A DNA stretch of 64,000 nucleotides. It comes from SbD1 sp039679945 (lineage in GTDB: Bacteria; Desulfobacterota; Syntrophobacteria; Syntrophobacterales; Syntrophobacteraceae). Positions 1-8,963 of this stretch are shown in pieces. Location: positions 1 through 64,000 of the forward strand of contig JBDKTY010000127.1 in the NCBI GenBank assembly GCA_039679945.1, given 5' to 3'. Position numbers and translations under genes: made by a program. Numbering within the stretch: position 1 is the stretch's first letter; each line of letters begins with the position of its first letter. The notes beneath the pieces were generated by a model, which was given only the letters and a program-made list of their open reading frames with translations, was not told where the DNA came from and did no database searches.

Positions 1-106
1 GTCACCCCTGCTCTACGGAGTTGCGAGCGATGTCATTGACCTGGCGCCGACCGTGATAATGGTGGGTGCATTGATCTTTGCCACCATCCCCCTGACTCTG
101 CCGTAG
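1..106 (+). CDS. C-terminal end of an MFS-type transporter (partial)
   Basis: The window opens inside a plus-strand frame that stays open from base 2 to a TAG at 104-106. The 34 visible residues begin SPLLYGVASDVIDL and end in a hydrophobic helix (VIMVGALIFATIPLTL), which looks like the last membrane segment of a major facilitator permease. Only the tail is present, so the substrate cannot be judged. It converges on the oxidoreductase at 490-2709, with the tandem repeat between the two stops. Confidence 0.5.
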   Translation, partial: SPLLYGVASDVIDLAPTVIMVGALIFATIPLTLP

Positions 107-145
107 AGGGGAAAGCTGGCGGGGTAAGCCCGGTAGCCTGGTAGG

Positions 146-386
146 TTGGTAGGTTGGGGTGAGCGAAAGCGAACCCCAACACCCATGGCTGTGGAAAATG
201 TTGGGGTTCGCGCTGCTCACCCCAACCTACCGGCAACCCGCTACTCACCCCAACACACACGGTTGTGGAAAATGTTGGGGTTCGCGCCGCTCACCCCAAC
301 CTACCGGCTACCCGCTACTCACCCCAACACACACGGTTGTGGAAAATGTTGGGGTTCGCGCCGCTCACCCCAACCTACCAGCTACC
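146..386. repeat. Three-copy tandem repeat, 74-bp period, palindromic
   Basis: The block starting AAAATGTTGGGGTTCGCG recurs at 195, 269 and 343, an exact 74-bp period; the third copy is cut short near 386. Each unit contains GTTGGGG followed about 12 bases later by CCCCAAC, so each folds as a hairpin. Bases near 154-181 form another hairpin with GTTGGGGT and ACCCCAAC arms. It fills the space between two convergent genes. No spacer structure or coding sense is visible. Confidence 0.85.
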
Positions 387-489
387 GGCTGAAGGCGACG
401 CTCATTGCTTTCTCGTTTCCTCTTGCGCCGGAGCCCGAACGAGTATTCGGGCTACCCGCTTGGACAAGGCGAAAAGCGCGGCAGGCTTT

Positions 490-2709
490 TCAGCCGTCGT
501 CATCTTCGCCCGCCGCGAAGGAATGCGCCATTGCCCGGGCCCTCCGTGCCCTGGCACAATCGGGGCACAGGTCGCGCGGGACAGCGGGAACATTTTCCTC
601 CGTACCCCTTCCCTCCACGAACTTCAGAAAACGTTCCGGTACGAAAGACCCACCGCAGTCTGCGCAGCGCAACACTTCCATCCTGTTGAGCAGGGTCCCG
701 CAGAGCCTAAGTTCCCGAAAACCGTCCGCATCCGAAATCCGCATGGCGCCGGTCGGGCAGGCCAGGGCGCATGCGCCGCAGCCGATACAGCGCTCGCCCG
801 GACGCGTGTAATCGGACAGGATTCTCTCGTCCGGGCCGATTTGTTTGAAATGAAGCGCCTCGATTTTCATCTGTTCCCGACACACTCCCTCACACTCACC
901 GCACCGTATGCACACGTCGCACCGCAGGCATCTGCCGGCCTCGGCCAGCGCCTGTTCCTCTGAAAGGTCAAGTTCCACCGGTTCGAAATTGTGTGTACGC
1001 GCGTCAATCCCGGCCATCGGCATGGCAATACGGCGGGCGCCTATTCTCAGGGATGCGGGGACGGGGACACACTCATGGGGCGATCTTTTGTGGTTCAGAA
1101 AGAGGCGAGCCTGTCCTTCGCGGCCTTCAAGATAGTGTTCCATGTCCATTGCGGCCTGTTTCCCGGCCGCAATGGCCTCCACGACCGTAGCGGGGCCGGT
1201 GACCGCGTCGCCTCCGGCAAAAACGTCCGGGACATCGGTACGGGTGCTCGGGGCTTGTGTCACCAAAAGGCTCTTCCGGCTGGTTTTGCACGGATAGTTA
1301 TCGGCGAACGGTCCGAGGTCCGGACCCTGGCCTATGGCGGCAATGACAGCATCGGCTTCGATCCTGAAGTTGCTGTCCTCGACCGGCACGGGTCTTCTGC
1401 GGCCGCTTGCATCCGGCTCCCCGAGCCGGGCTTCGAGGCACTCCAGGTAAGCCACTTTCCCGGATGCGCCCCCGACGCGGACCGGGACGGTGAGGAAGTG
1501 GAAGATAACCCCTTCCTCGATGGCTTCATGAATTTCCTGGGGGTTTGCAGGCATCTCGGCCCTCGTGCGCCGATAGGCGAGGTGAACCTCTTCGCACCCC
1601 AGCCGGATACAGGTGCGGGCAGCATCCATCGCGGAATTGCCGCCCCCGATAACGATGATCCGGTTTCCGGGCTTCGCTTTTACTCCCGAGTTGATACCTC
1701 TCAGAAATGAGATGGCATCATAGACGGGCGCGAAGTCATCCTCGCCGCCGATACCCAGCCGGTACCCACGATGAGCGCCGATGGCGAGGAATATGGCAGA
1801 GTAGCCGTCTTTGCGAAGGTCGTCCAGGCTCAGGTCTTTCCCGATGGAAACCCCTGTTTTTATTTCCACACCGAGAGAGCGGATCGTGTCGATTTCCCGG
1901 TTGACAACCTCCCGTGGGAGCCGGTACTCGGGAATGCCGTAAACCATGAGACCGCCGGGTTTGGACAGCGCCTCGAAAATCGTGGCTGGATATCCCGCGA
2001 GCGCCAGATAATATGCGGCAGTGAGTCCCGCCGGACCGGAGCCGACGATAGCCGCCTTCCTGTTCTTTCTCGGCGCGGGGACCCTCGCGGTGGGAAAGGT
2101 CCCTCCGTTGAGCGCCTGCCTGGCCACGAAAGCCTTGAGGTAGCGTATGTTGACCGCCTCATCCAGGTTGGCGCGAACGCACGCTTTTTCGCAAGGGTGA
2201 GGGCAGATAAGCCCGCAAACCCAGGGGAAAGGATTATCTTCACGGATGAGGTCGAGGGCGTCACGGTACAGACCCCGGGTGGTCAGCGCGAGATAACGCG
2301 GTATGTCGATGCCGGCGGGGCAACCGTTCTGACAGGGGGCGGGGCGCAGCTTTTCGCATGCTCCTTCAGGGCAGTTCCTGAAGAGCGCGTGTGCCTCGAA
2401 ATCGGATCGGAAGTCCGCCAGGGAAGAAAGCAGGGGATCGATCACGCGCGCCACGGAGGGGCAATGGTTTTGCGATCTCAGGGCTTCGGCCCTTGCTGTC
2501 AGGACCTCCATGCCGCCGGGTCCGGCGGCGCCCGCCACGAAAGCGGAGAGAATCTTCTCCAGCGTGGAGAGCTCAAGGAGACAGTTGCCGCATATCGCGG
2601 CACTTTCGGCAATCGCGTCCGAAAGGGTCCTCAGCGTTTCCGATACGACACAGGTGTGTTTACTGGTACCGGGCTTCACAAACTTTTCAATATTGCTGTT
2701 ATCGATCAT
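490..2709 (-). CDS. GltD-like NAD(P)/FAD oxidoreductase with extra Fe-S domains
   Basis: This 739-residue protein has the glutamate-synthase small-subunit fold. A cysteine-rich N-terminal part (CQNGCPAG, CGLICPHPCEKAC, about residues 120-185) would hold two [4Fe-4S] clusters. A first dinucleotide-binding motif, GSGPAG near 218, binds FAD and a second, GGGNSAMD near 350, binds NAD(P)H. A C-terminal ferredoxin-like block follows (CLRCDVCIRCGEC, CIGCGACALACP, about 600-660), and the last 60 residues carry CADC and CPDC pairs. The first 100 residues are not recognised. Such proteins move electrons between NAD(P)H and a partner enzyme or ferredoxin; the partner is not encoded nearby, so the role in glutamate synthesis is not assumed. 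The ribosome site before the ATG is weak. Confidence 0.85.
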   Translation of the reverse strand: MIDNSNIEKFVKPGTSKHTCVVSETLRTLSDAIAESAAICGNCLLELSTLEKILSAFVAGAAGPGGMEVLTARAEALRSQNHCPSVARVIDPLLSSLADFRSDFEAHALFRNCPEGACEKLRPAPCQNGCPAGIDIPRYLALTTRGLYRDALDLIREDNPFPWVCGLICPHPCEKACVRANLDEAVNIRYLKAFVARQALNGGTFPTARVPAPRKNRKAAIVGSGPAGLTAAYYLALAGYPATIFEALSKPGGLMVYGIPEYRLPREVVNREIDTIRSLGVEIKTGVSIGKDLSLDDLRKDGYSAIFLAIGAHRGYRLGIGGEDDFAPVYDAISFLRGINSGVKAKPGNRIIVIGGGNSAMDAARTCIRLGCEEVHLAYRRTRAEMPANPQEIHEAIEEGVIFHFLTVPVRVGGASGKVAYLECLEARLGEPDASGRRRPVPVEDSNFRIEADAVIAAIGQGPDLGPFADNYPCKTSRKSLLVTQAPSTRTDVPDVFAGGDAVTGPATVVEAIAAGKQAAMDMEHYLEGREGQARLFLNHKRSPHECVPVPASLRIGARRIAMPMAGIDARTHNFEPVELDLSEEQALAEAGRCLRCDVCIRCGECEGVCREQMKIEALHFKQIGPDERILSDYTRPGERCIGCGACALACPTGAMRISDADGFRELRLCGTLLNRMEVLRCADCGGSFVPERFLKFVEGRGTEENVPAVPRDLCPDCARARRARAMAHSFAAGEDDDG

Positions 2710-3075
2710 TTTTCAAAAAGGTTTCCATGGAACGGGTTAACCGGAGATGGCTATGCAGTCTCGGAAAACGAGCATCCGCCATGCTCCGTCATCAGTTTGA
2801 ATATTTTGGAAAGCCCGCGAGATTTCAGCTTTGAGCATGGAAGAATTTTCCAAGCTGTGGAATACTGGGTCAACATGGAGAAGGCGAACTTATGACCGTC
2901 CCCGGCAGACAGATTTGCACAAATGTCGAGGAACAATCAATTCTACCCGATTCGAAAATGGGTGTCCAGTAAGGATCAGAGGCCTGTCGCGCCGGTGCCG
3001 TCCCTCTTTCCGATTCAAGAGATAGGGACAATTGCAGGGCACTCGCGCGCTGAACCGGAGAAGGATTAGACGAAT
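2710..3075. other. Divergent intergenic region, no gene seen
   Basis: This 366-bp stretch separates the starts of the oxidoreductase (minus) and the ChaN-like gene (plus), so it must hold both promoters. I see no convincing promoter boxes, terminator or conserved small gene. The last part carries GAGAAGGA, the ribosome-binding site for the gene at 3076. Confidence 0.4.
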
Positions 3076-4308
3076 ATGGCTCCAATTCTCGGAAAATCTC
3101 CAGGATGCTTTCGGAAATTAGATATTTGCCACTCCAGGGAGACGGGGATCGCAACTCTGGGGTTGCTGCTCCTCCTTGCCCTGTTGACGACAGCGGGCTG
3201 CGCGGGCCTCGGTTCATCCCGCTGCCCGACAGAAGCAAGAGGATCTTCGGAAATGGTAATCGGGGATGTGGTGGACACGGGATGCGGCAGTCTGCTGAAG
3301 CAGGATGAGTTCGTGGAAAAGCTCTCGGACGTGCGGGTTGTCTATTTGGGGGAGACCCACACCAGCAGCGAGGACCACAAGGCGCAACTGGCGGTTCTCA
3401 GAAAACTCCAGGAAAAGAACCCGTGCATCATCGTTGGGATGGAAATGTTTCCCCGCTCGGCCCAGCCCGTTCTGGACCGCTACATCAAGGGAGAAATGAC
3501 AGAGGAGGAATTCCTTCGGGAAGTGCAGTGGGATAGAGTGTGGGGATTTCCATATCCGCTTTACCGCGGGATAATTGACTTCGCGCGTGAAAAGCGACTT
3601 CGGCTTCTTGGGCTGAATGCCCCGAGCAAAATAGTGAGCGCCATAGCGCGGGGGGGCCTCGGGTCGCTCTCCGCCGAAGAGAGGGCACAGGTCGCCCGCG
3701 ATTTCCACCTCGATGATGCCGGAAACCGGCTCCGCATCCAGAAAGAGTACACTGTTCATGGAAAAGAGCATATAAAGAGCTTTGAAGCGTTCTTCGAAGC
3801 CCAGCTCGCATGGGAAGAGACGATGGCGGAGACCATCGCTGAACAGTTGCGGGTTGGGGGGGAAAAGTGCCAGATAGTGGTGATTGTGGGCAAGGGACAT
3901 ATTACCGGGAAACTGGGGATTCCGTATTTCGCCGGCCTGCGTGTGCCGCACGAATACAGAACCGTGGCACCGGTTCCTTTTGACTATCCGTTCAGTTCGT
4001 TTGATCCGGACATTGCGCAATATGTGATGATCACGGACAGGAGTGCGCCGCCGCACCGCCCGCGTCTGGGGGTAAGAATACAAACAGCGGCGTCCGGTAA
4101 GGGAGTGGAGGTACTCGATGTGTTTCCGGAAAGCGCCGCGGCGAAGGCGGACATTCGGAAGGGGGATATCATAGTCCAGGTGGACGGAACTCCCGTGCAG
4201 TTCGCCGAGGAACTTCAGGAAGCGGTGGCCGCGGGCGGCCTGGAACTTACCGTCGAAATAGAACGAGCCTCCAAACGACTTTCAACCGTTGTGACGATCA
4301 AAGAGTAA
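3076..4308 (+). CDS. ChaN-family lipoprotein with C-terminal PDZ domain
   Basis: The protein has 410 residues. A hydrophobic segment around residues 28-40 ends in TTAGC, a lipobox-like site, so it is probably an exported lipoprotein. Residues 70-320 match the ChaN/DUF399 family, known for haem-binding iron-regulated lipoproteins: VYLGETHTS, GMEMFPRSAQPVLDRY, LLGLNAP and a late VGKGHITG. Residues about 330-405 form a PDZ domain (LGVRIQ, FPESAAAKADIRKGDII, VDGTPV). PDZ domains bind exposed C-termini, so haem or iron handling may be joined to protein recognition here. The start is supported by GAGAAGGA about 10 bases upstream. It lies 93 bp before the penicillin-binding protein gene in the same direction. 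Confidence 0.8.
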   Translation: MAPILGKSPGCFRKLDICHSRETGIATLGLLLLLALLTTAGCAGLGSSRCPTEARGSSEMVIGDVVDTGCGSLLKQDEFVEKLSDVRVVYLGETHTSSEDHKAQLAVLRKLQEKNPCIIVGMEMFPRSAQPVLDRYIKGEMTEEEFLREVQWDRVWGFPYPLYRGIIDFAREKRLRLLGLNAPSKIVSAIARGGLGSLSAEERAQVARDFHLDDAGNRLRIQKEYTVHGKEHIKSFEAFFEAQLAWEETMAETIAEQLRVGGEKCQIVVIVGKGHITGKLGIPYFAGLRVPHEYRTVAPVPFDYPFSSFDPDIAQYVMITDRSAPPHRPRLGVRIQTAASGKGVEVLDVFPESAAAKADIRKGDIIVQVDGTPVQFAEELQEAVAAGGLELTVEIERASKRLSTVVTIKE

Positions 4309-4401
4309 AAGACAGACGGATCTATCCTCGTCCGAAGAAACCGGGTACGCCTGAGGTTCGCTAAATCCCGGAAAAGGTGTTTTCGGCGGAAAATCGATGA
4401 T

Positions 4402-6672
4402 ATGAAATTGTTTCAGAAAAAAAGGTCCTTCCTGCGCGTGGTCATCGTCAGGGGTTTTCTCCTGGTCCTGTTGGTCGCCGTGTGCGCGTGGGCCGGTTTT
4501 TCCTATTATCTTTATAACGAGATCAAGGATCGATTCTCCTCACGCAGATGGAGCGTTCCCGCCCGTGTTTTTTCGGCGACCGTTCCCGTCTACTCCAAAC
4601 AGGCACTTTCGCTCGCGCAGCTCAGACACATGCTGGAGGCGCGCCGTTACAAGGAATCGGCAAAAGATCCGAGCGTAGCGGGAGAGTACCGGGTAGCCGG
4701 GCACAGTCTCACGGTATTTCTGCGTGATTTCCAATTCCCGGGTCACTTTCTGGCTTCCCAACGGATTCAGTTCGATTTCCAGCAGAACAAAATCGCGCGC
4801 ATACGCGGCCCCAAGGGCGAGATTACTTTCCTGGAGCTGGAACCGCTCGAGATAGCACGTCTTTTCGGTCCGAACCGCGAAAGCCGGATGCTGATCAACA
4901 TCCGGCAGATTCCGCGCAACCTTATCGACGCCATAGTGTGCATCGAGGACCATCGCTTTTACGATCACAGCGGGGTCGACCTCATGGGGGTCATCCGTGC
5001 CATGATCGCGGATTTCCGCGCGGGCAAGGTGGTCCAGGGGGGCTCCACGATAACCCAGCAACTGGTGAAGAACTATTTTTTGGTACCGGACCGCAGCTTT
5101 CGCCGAAAAGCCCTTGAACTCTCGATGTCTCTCATCCTGGAAGCCCTTTATGAGAAGGATGAAATTCTCGAGATGTATATGAATGAAATATACATGGGCA
5201 ATCGCGGCGGAGTGGCAATACACGGAATAGGCGAGGCCGCCCGGTACTACTTCGGACGCAATGTCGAAGATCTGACCCTGTCCGAGGCGGCCACATTGGC
5301 CGGCATAATACGGGGTCCCAACAGCTATGCGCCGTTGACACGTCCGGAAGCGGCATTGGAGAGAAGAAATCTGGTGCTCAAGCGGATGCTCGACTTGCGA
5401 AAGATATCGCCCGCCGAGTACGATGCCTCCCGCCTCGAACCCATCAAGCTTGCCGATATGTCCATTGCTTCGGGGATCGCGCCTTACTTTCTCGATTATG
5501 TCCGAAAACAGGCGCAGGAACTCTATGCTCCGGAAGCTCTCGCATCGGAGGGGCTGAACATTTACACGACCCTGCATCCGGAGATGGCGGTCGCCGCCGA
5601 GGCGGCGGTTCGGGAAGGACTTCAGGAACTCGAGAAGGAAATGTCCCCTGATCCGGGTCAGACGGAGAGTGAAGGAAGGCTCCAGGGAGCCCTGATCGCG
5701 ATCCAGCCAAAAACGGGGGCCATCTATGCCCTGGTCGGTGGAAGGGATTACTCGGAAAGCAGCTTCAACAGGGCGCTTAGTGCGCACCGGCAGCCAGGTT
5801 CGGCGCTGAAGCCGTTTGTTTTTCTCAGTGCTCTCGATCGCTTCCGGCTCTCGGACAAACTGGTCGACCTTCCGACCTCCTATGAGACGGGCGGGACGGT
5901 CTGGACTCCCACTAATTACGACAACAAGTACCATGGAAAAGTATCCATGCGCCAGGCACTGGAGCAGTCGCTCAATGCGGCGACCGTCAATCTTGCCATG
6001 GATATCGGCCTGGACAAGGTGATACAAACACTGAGGAACCTGGGGATCGAATCACCTTTGCAGCCCGTTCCTTCGCTTGCCCTCGGTTCGTTCGAAGTCA
6101 CTCCGATGGAGCTGGCCGCCCTCTACGCCGTGCTCGACAATGACGGGCAAAAGCCTTATCTGCTCAGCCTGAAGGAAATCGTCGATGAAAACGGGGACGT
6201 GCAGGAGCGTCGTTCGGTTGAGTTCTCATCCGTGACATCGCCCGCCAAGGCCTTCCTCATCACTTCGCTCATGGAGGGAGTTATCGAAAGGGGTACCGGT
6301 CGGCCCCTGAAGCGTCTGGGAATCGATTTCAGATGCGCCGGGAAAACCGGTACCAGCAGCGATTACCGCGATTCCTGGTTCGCCGGCTTTACCACGGACC
6401 TGCTGGTCCTGGTCTGGGTGGGGTATGATGACAACCGCCCCACGCAGTTGACCGGAATACAGGGAGCGGGCAGGATCTGGGCGCGTTTTCTCAAAATGGT
6501 GCGCCCGTGGGTGAACCCCCAGAACTTTCGCATTCCTCCGGGTGTGGCGCAGAGGATAGTATGCTCCGAATCCGGGCTTCTTGCCACGAATCGCTGCGGC
6601 GATCAGAAACTCGAATACTTTTTGACGGAAAACCTGTTGAATGAGTATTGCACTATTCACTCCACCGAATAG
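4402..6672 (+). CDS. mrcB: Class A penicillin-binding protein, PBP1b type
   Basis: This bifunctional cell-wall synthase has 756 residues. It starts with a short cytoplasmic tail and a single membrane helix (about 12-38). A UB2H-like segment (about 50-150) is the hallmark of the PBP1b group. The glycosyltransferase domain has the catalytic glutamate E182 in EDHRFYDHSGVD and the GGSTITQQL motif at 213-221. The transpeptidase domain has the acyl-enzyme serine S467 in SALK, SLN at 523-525 and KTG at 648-650. All catalytic motifs are intact, so it should polymerise lipid II and cross-link peptides in the periplasm. The name rests on domain order and UB2H; PBP1a is the main alternative. Confidence 0.9.
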   Translation: MKLFQKKRSFLRVVIVRGFLLVLLVAVCAWAGFSYYLYNEIKDRFSSRRWSVPARVFSATVPVYSKQALSLAQLRHMLEARRYKESAKDPSVAGEYRVAGHSLTVFLRDFQFPGHFLASQRIQFDFQQNKIARIRGPKGEITFLELEPLEIARLFGPNRESRMLINIRQIPRNLIDAIVCIEDHRFYDHSGVDLMGVIRAMIADFRAGKVVQGGSTITQQLVKNYFLVPDRSFRRKALELSMSLILEALYEKDEILEMYMNEIYMGNRGGVAIHGIGEAARYYFGRNVEDLTLSEAATLAGIIRGPNSYAPLTRPEAALERRNLVLKRMLDLRKISPAEYDASRLEPIKLADMSIASGIAPYFLDYVRKQAQELYAPEALASEGLNIYTTLHPEMAVAAEAAVREGLQELEKEMSPDPGQTESEGRLQGALIAIQPKTGAIYALVGGRDYSESSFNRALSAHRQPGSALKPFVFLSALDRFRLSDKLVDLPTSYETGGTVWTPTNYDNKYHGKVSMRQALEQSLNAATVNLAMDIGLDKVIQTLRNLGIESPLQPVPSLALGSFEVTPMELAALYAVLDNDGQKPYLLSLKEIVDENGDVQERRSVEFSSVTSPAKAFLITSLMEGVIERGTGRPLKRLGIDFRCAGKTGTSSDYRDSWFAGFTTDLLVLVWVGYDDNRPTQLTGIQGAGRIWARFLKMVRPWVNPQNFRIPPGVAQRIVCSESGLLATNRCGDQKLEYFLTENLLNEYCTIHSTE

Positions 6673-7046
6673 AATATGCCGCGCTGATATTGCGCCGGCG
6701 ATCCGATCGTGCATCAGGCCGTATTTGATAACAGGACAAATCGCGATATCCGCCTGTAATCCCCGGGCAGAATGACACAACGTCAAACGAGCGCCGGTAT
6801 CCGGGAATCCCGGTGTGCACCGTGGGATACATTTGAACCTTGAAGGTCATGTCATACATCCGGAACATCAAGAACGCGGAACCGCTTCATGACTAATTGG
6901 CACTGATTGTGTATGAGCGTCCGGCCAGGATTATTAGGATGGAGAATTTCGCCCCGCAATGCCCGCGAGGATGTGGGCATAGAAGGTTTTTCCAGGTGGG
7001 GAATCTTTCACGTATTTGTGTTCAGCGACTCGGGAGCAATAACGGC
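6673..7046. other. Intergenic gap, no clear gene
   Basis: A 374-bp space between the penicillin-binding protein and the TPR lipoprotein. An in-frame upstream extension of the lipoprotein exists from 6897 but would place about 50 residues before the signal peptide, so I treat it as non-coding. No terminator with a T-run and no convincing promoter was found. Confidence 0.35.
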
Positions 7047-7706
7047 ATGGAAAGACGTGATTTGAAAAGTGTAATAACAATAGTCGGCGGGCCCGGTCTT
7101 TTTTTGCTGTGCGTTTCAGTTCTTATTTCCGCATGTGCTCCCAACAGACCGGTTTACATTCCACCCGAGTACAGGGAGACGCCTCCGGCCGAATACTCCG
7201 CTCCGAGGACCCCTCCCCCTCCCGCCGTGGAACCGCCACGGCAACAGGGACCCATTATCGAAACAACTCCTGAGTTCAGGAAACAGGATATTCCCACCAC
7301 TCCTTCTCCCCAGGCGCAGCCGCATGCCCAGTCGCCGCAGTCCGCGCAGCAGGCGCCCCGGAAGCAGGAGGCGCAATCTCCCCAGCTCATGGCTTCCATG
7401 CAGCTTGTGACGGAGGCGAGGAAACCGCTTGACCGGGGAAAACCCGACCTCGCCATCCCCGTGCTGGAACGAGCTATTCAGGCCGACGTGCAGAATGCCG
7501 AGGCTTATATGCTCCTTGCGCGCGCCTGGCGCCAGAAGGGAGCGAAGCAGAAGGCCCTCGAGTTCGCCAGGAAAGCCGAGATTCTCTACCAGGATGAACC
7601 GGCTAGGCTCAAAGAAGTCTTCCTCCTGGAGGCCGATCTGTACAAAGACATGGGAGACAACGCCAAGGCTGGCCAATACAGGAAGAAAGCCGAGGCGCTT
7701 CACTGA
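7047..7706 (+). CDS. TPR-containing lipoprotein, proline-rich linker
   Basis: I chose the ATG at 7047 because it follows GGGAG with good spacing and puts the export signal at the N-terminus. The product has 219 residues. A hydrophobic stretch (LFLLCVSVLISAC) gives a clear lipobox with Cys near residue 31. About 90 residues rich in Pro, Gln and Ala follow, a flexible linker likely spanning periplasm or peptidoglycan. The C-terminal 90 residues (AIPVLERAIQADVQNAEAYMLLARAWRQKG and on) form two to three tetratricopeptide-type helical repeats, a protein-docking surface. The partner is unknown; assembly or stabilisation of an envelope complex is an inference. Confidence 0.7.
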   Translation: MERRDLKSVITIVGGPGLFLLCVSVLISACAPNRPVYIPPEYRETPPAEYSAPRTPPPPAVEPPRQQGPIIETTPEFRKQDIPTTPSPQAQPHAQSPQSAQQAPRKQEAQSPQLMASMQLVTEARKPLDRGKPDLAIPVLERAIQADVQNAEAYMLLARAWRQKGAKQKALEFARKAEILYQDEPARLKEVFLLEADLYKDMGDNAKAGQYRKKAEALH

Positions 7707-7775
7707 GACTGACCCGGATCCACAAAATCAGGGAACAGAGATCATTCCGCCGCACATCGCTGGAGCAACGGATCC

Positions 7776-8897
7776 ATGAGCGATACCGAAAATCCCGATT
7801 ACGATCCCGGTAAGCGTCCAAAGGGTTACAGGGCCTTCCTTCTCGTCATTCTGTTTTTGTCATTTTACCTGGCGTACCTGATTCTTTTCCCATTTCTGGA
7901 TACCCTTATTCTCGCTATCGTTATGGCCTCCATGTTCCATCCCCTCCAACTCTACCTGGCGCGTCGTTTCCGAGGGAGGAAGAACCTGGCGGCGCTCTGT
8001 ATCGTGTTCATAATAACGTTCGCTATCGCCCTTCCCATCTTTCTTTTCACCTCCACTCTCGTGTCACAGGGACTCGATACGGTTAACAAGGCCAATGAAT
8101 GGCTGCGAGCCGGCAATCTCCAGAAGCTTACGGATGACCCCCGCATTAACGAAACCATCGCGCGGCTTCAGAGCAGGCTTCCCTTCCTGGAACTCAATAA
8201 AACCGAGATCACGAACGACCTCCTGTATCTGAGCAGGAATCTCGGGCAGTTCCTGCTCACAAAGGTCGCCACGATCATAGGCAATGTGGCCAGCCTTTTG
8301 GCCCAGTTCTTCATCATGATCTTCATTTCCTTCTACCTGGTTCGCGACGGCCAGGAGATGATGCAGAGCGCGCGGTACTTCTCGCCCCTTCGGGCCGACC
8401 AGGAGGACAGGATTTTCGACGGGATCGGCGTCGTGGCCAAATCCGTGCTCCTGGGCACGTTTCTTACCGCCCTGTGCCAGGGAGTTGCCGCCGGCATAGC
8501 CTGCATGATCGTGGGATATCCGGGGCTTTTCCTGGGAACGATGTCCGCGATAGCCTCTCTGATTCCTCTGGTGGGGACATACCTGGTTTGGGTCCCCATC
8601 TTTTTGTACCTGTTGTTGCTCGGCCAGGTGAAATCAGCCGTCTTCCTCGCGATCTGGTCCATCGTGCTGGCCGGAATCATAGACAATATCGTGAGGCCCT
8701 TCCTCATGCGGGGAAAGTCGAAGATGTCGCCCTTCTACATCTTCCTGGCCATTCTCGGAGGCGTTCAGTACTTTGGACTGAAGGGGATTCTCTACGGCCC
8801 TCTCATCCTCAGCTTCGCCATGATAATGCTCTACATCTACGGTGTGGAGTACAAGCAGGAATTGACCGAGAGCAAGAAGATGATTCCGGAGGAATAA
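7776..8897 (+). CDS. AI-2E/PerM-family membrane permease
   Basis: The 373-residue protein belongs to the AI-2E (UPF0118) family. Two hydrophobic N-terminal segments (about 20-60), another pair (about 65-100), a soluble middle stretch of about 80 residues, and a strongly hydrophobic C-terminal half make up the usual eight-helix pattern. Family motifs are visible, such as FYLVRDG and the late LGGVQYFGLKGILYGPL. Members have been linked to autoinducer-2 export or ion antiport, but substrates are mostly unproven. It starts 69 bp after the TPR lipoprotein on the same strand and may share its transcript. Confidence 0.85.
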   Translation: MSDTENPDYDPGKRPKGYRAFLLVILFLSFYLAYLILFPFLDTLILAIVMASMFHPLQLYLARRFRGRKNLAALCIVFIITFAIALPIFLFTSTLVSQGLDTVNKANEWLRAGNLQKLTDDPRINETIARLQSRLPFLELNKTEITNDLLYLSRNLGQFLLTKVATIIGNVASLLAQFFIMIFISFYLVRDGQEMMQSARYFSPLRADQEDRIFDGIGVVAKSVLLGTFLTALCQGVAAGIACMIVGYPGLFLGTMSAIASLIPLVGTYLVWVPIFLYLLLLGQVKSAVFLAIWSIVLAGIIDNIVRPFLMRGKSKMSPFYIFLAILGGVQYFGLKGILYGPLILSFAMIMLYIYGVEYKQELTESKKMIPEE

Positions 8898-8905
8898 AAG
8901 CAAAA

Positions 8906-8931
8906 GCCGGGCAGCCATGAGGCTGACCGGC
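8906..8931 (-). terminator. Terminator downstream of ahbC
   Basis: GCCGGGCAGCC (8906-8916) pairs with GGCTGACCGGC (8921-8931), one mismatch, around an ATGA loop. Read on the minus strand the hairpin is followed by CTTTTGCTTTT, and it lies 33 bp beyond the ahbC stop. It may also stop plus-strand transcripts of the permease, but there is no T-run on that side. Confidence 0.7.
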
Positions 8932-8963
8932 ATTGTTATGCATGCTGTTTACTGGCGCGGCGG

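Noticed and set aside
146..386. Possible CRISPR array
   Set aside because: Only three units, 74-bp period with no separate unique spacers; the whole unit is repeated and folds into hairpins.
4540..6027. 495-codon open frame opposite the penicillin-binding protein gene
   Set aside because: It is the antisense of a gene with complete catalytic motifs; the translation has no domain, signal or ribosome site.
6897..7046. N-terminal extension of the TPR lipoprotein
   Set aside because: It would bury the lipoprotein signal 50 residues inside; ATG 7047 with GGGAG is better.
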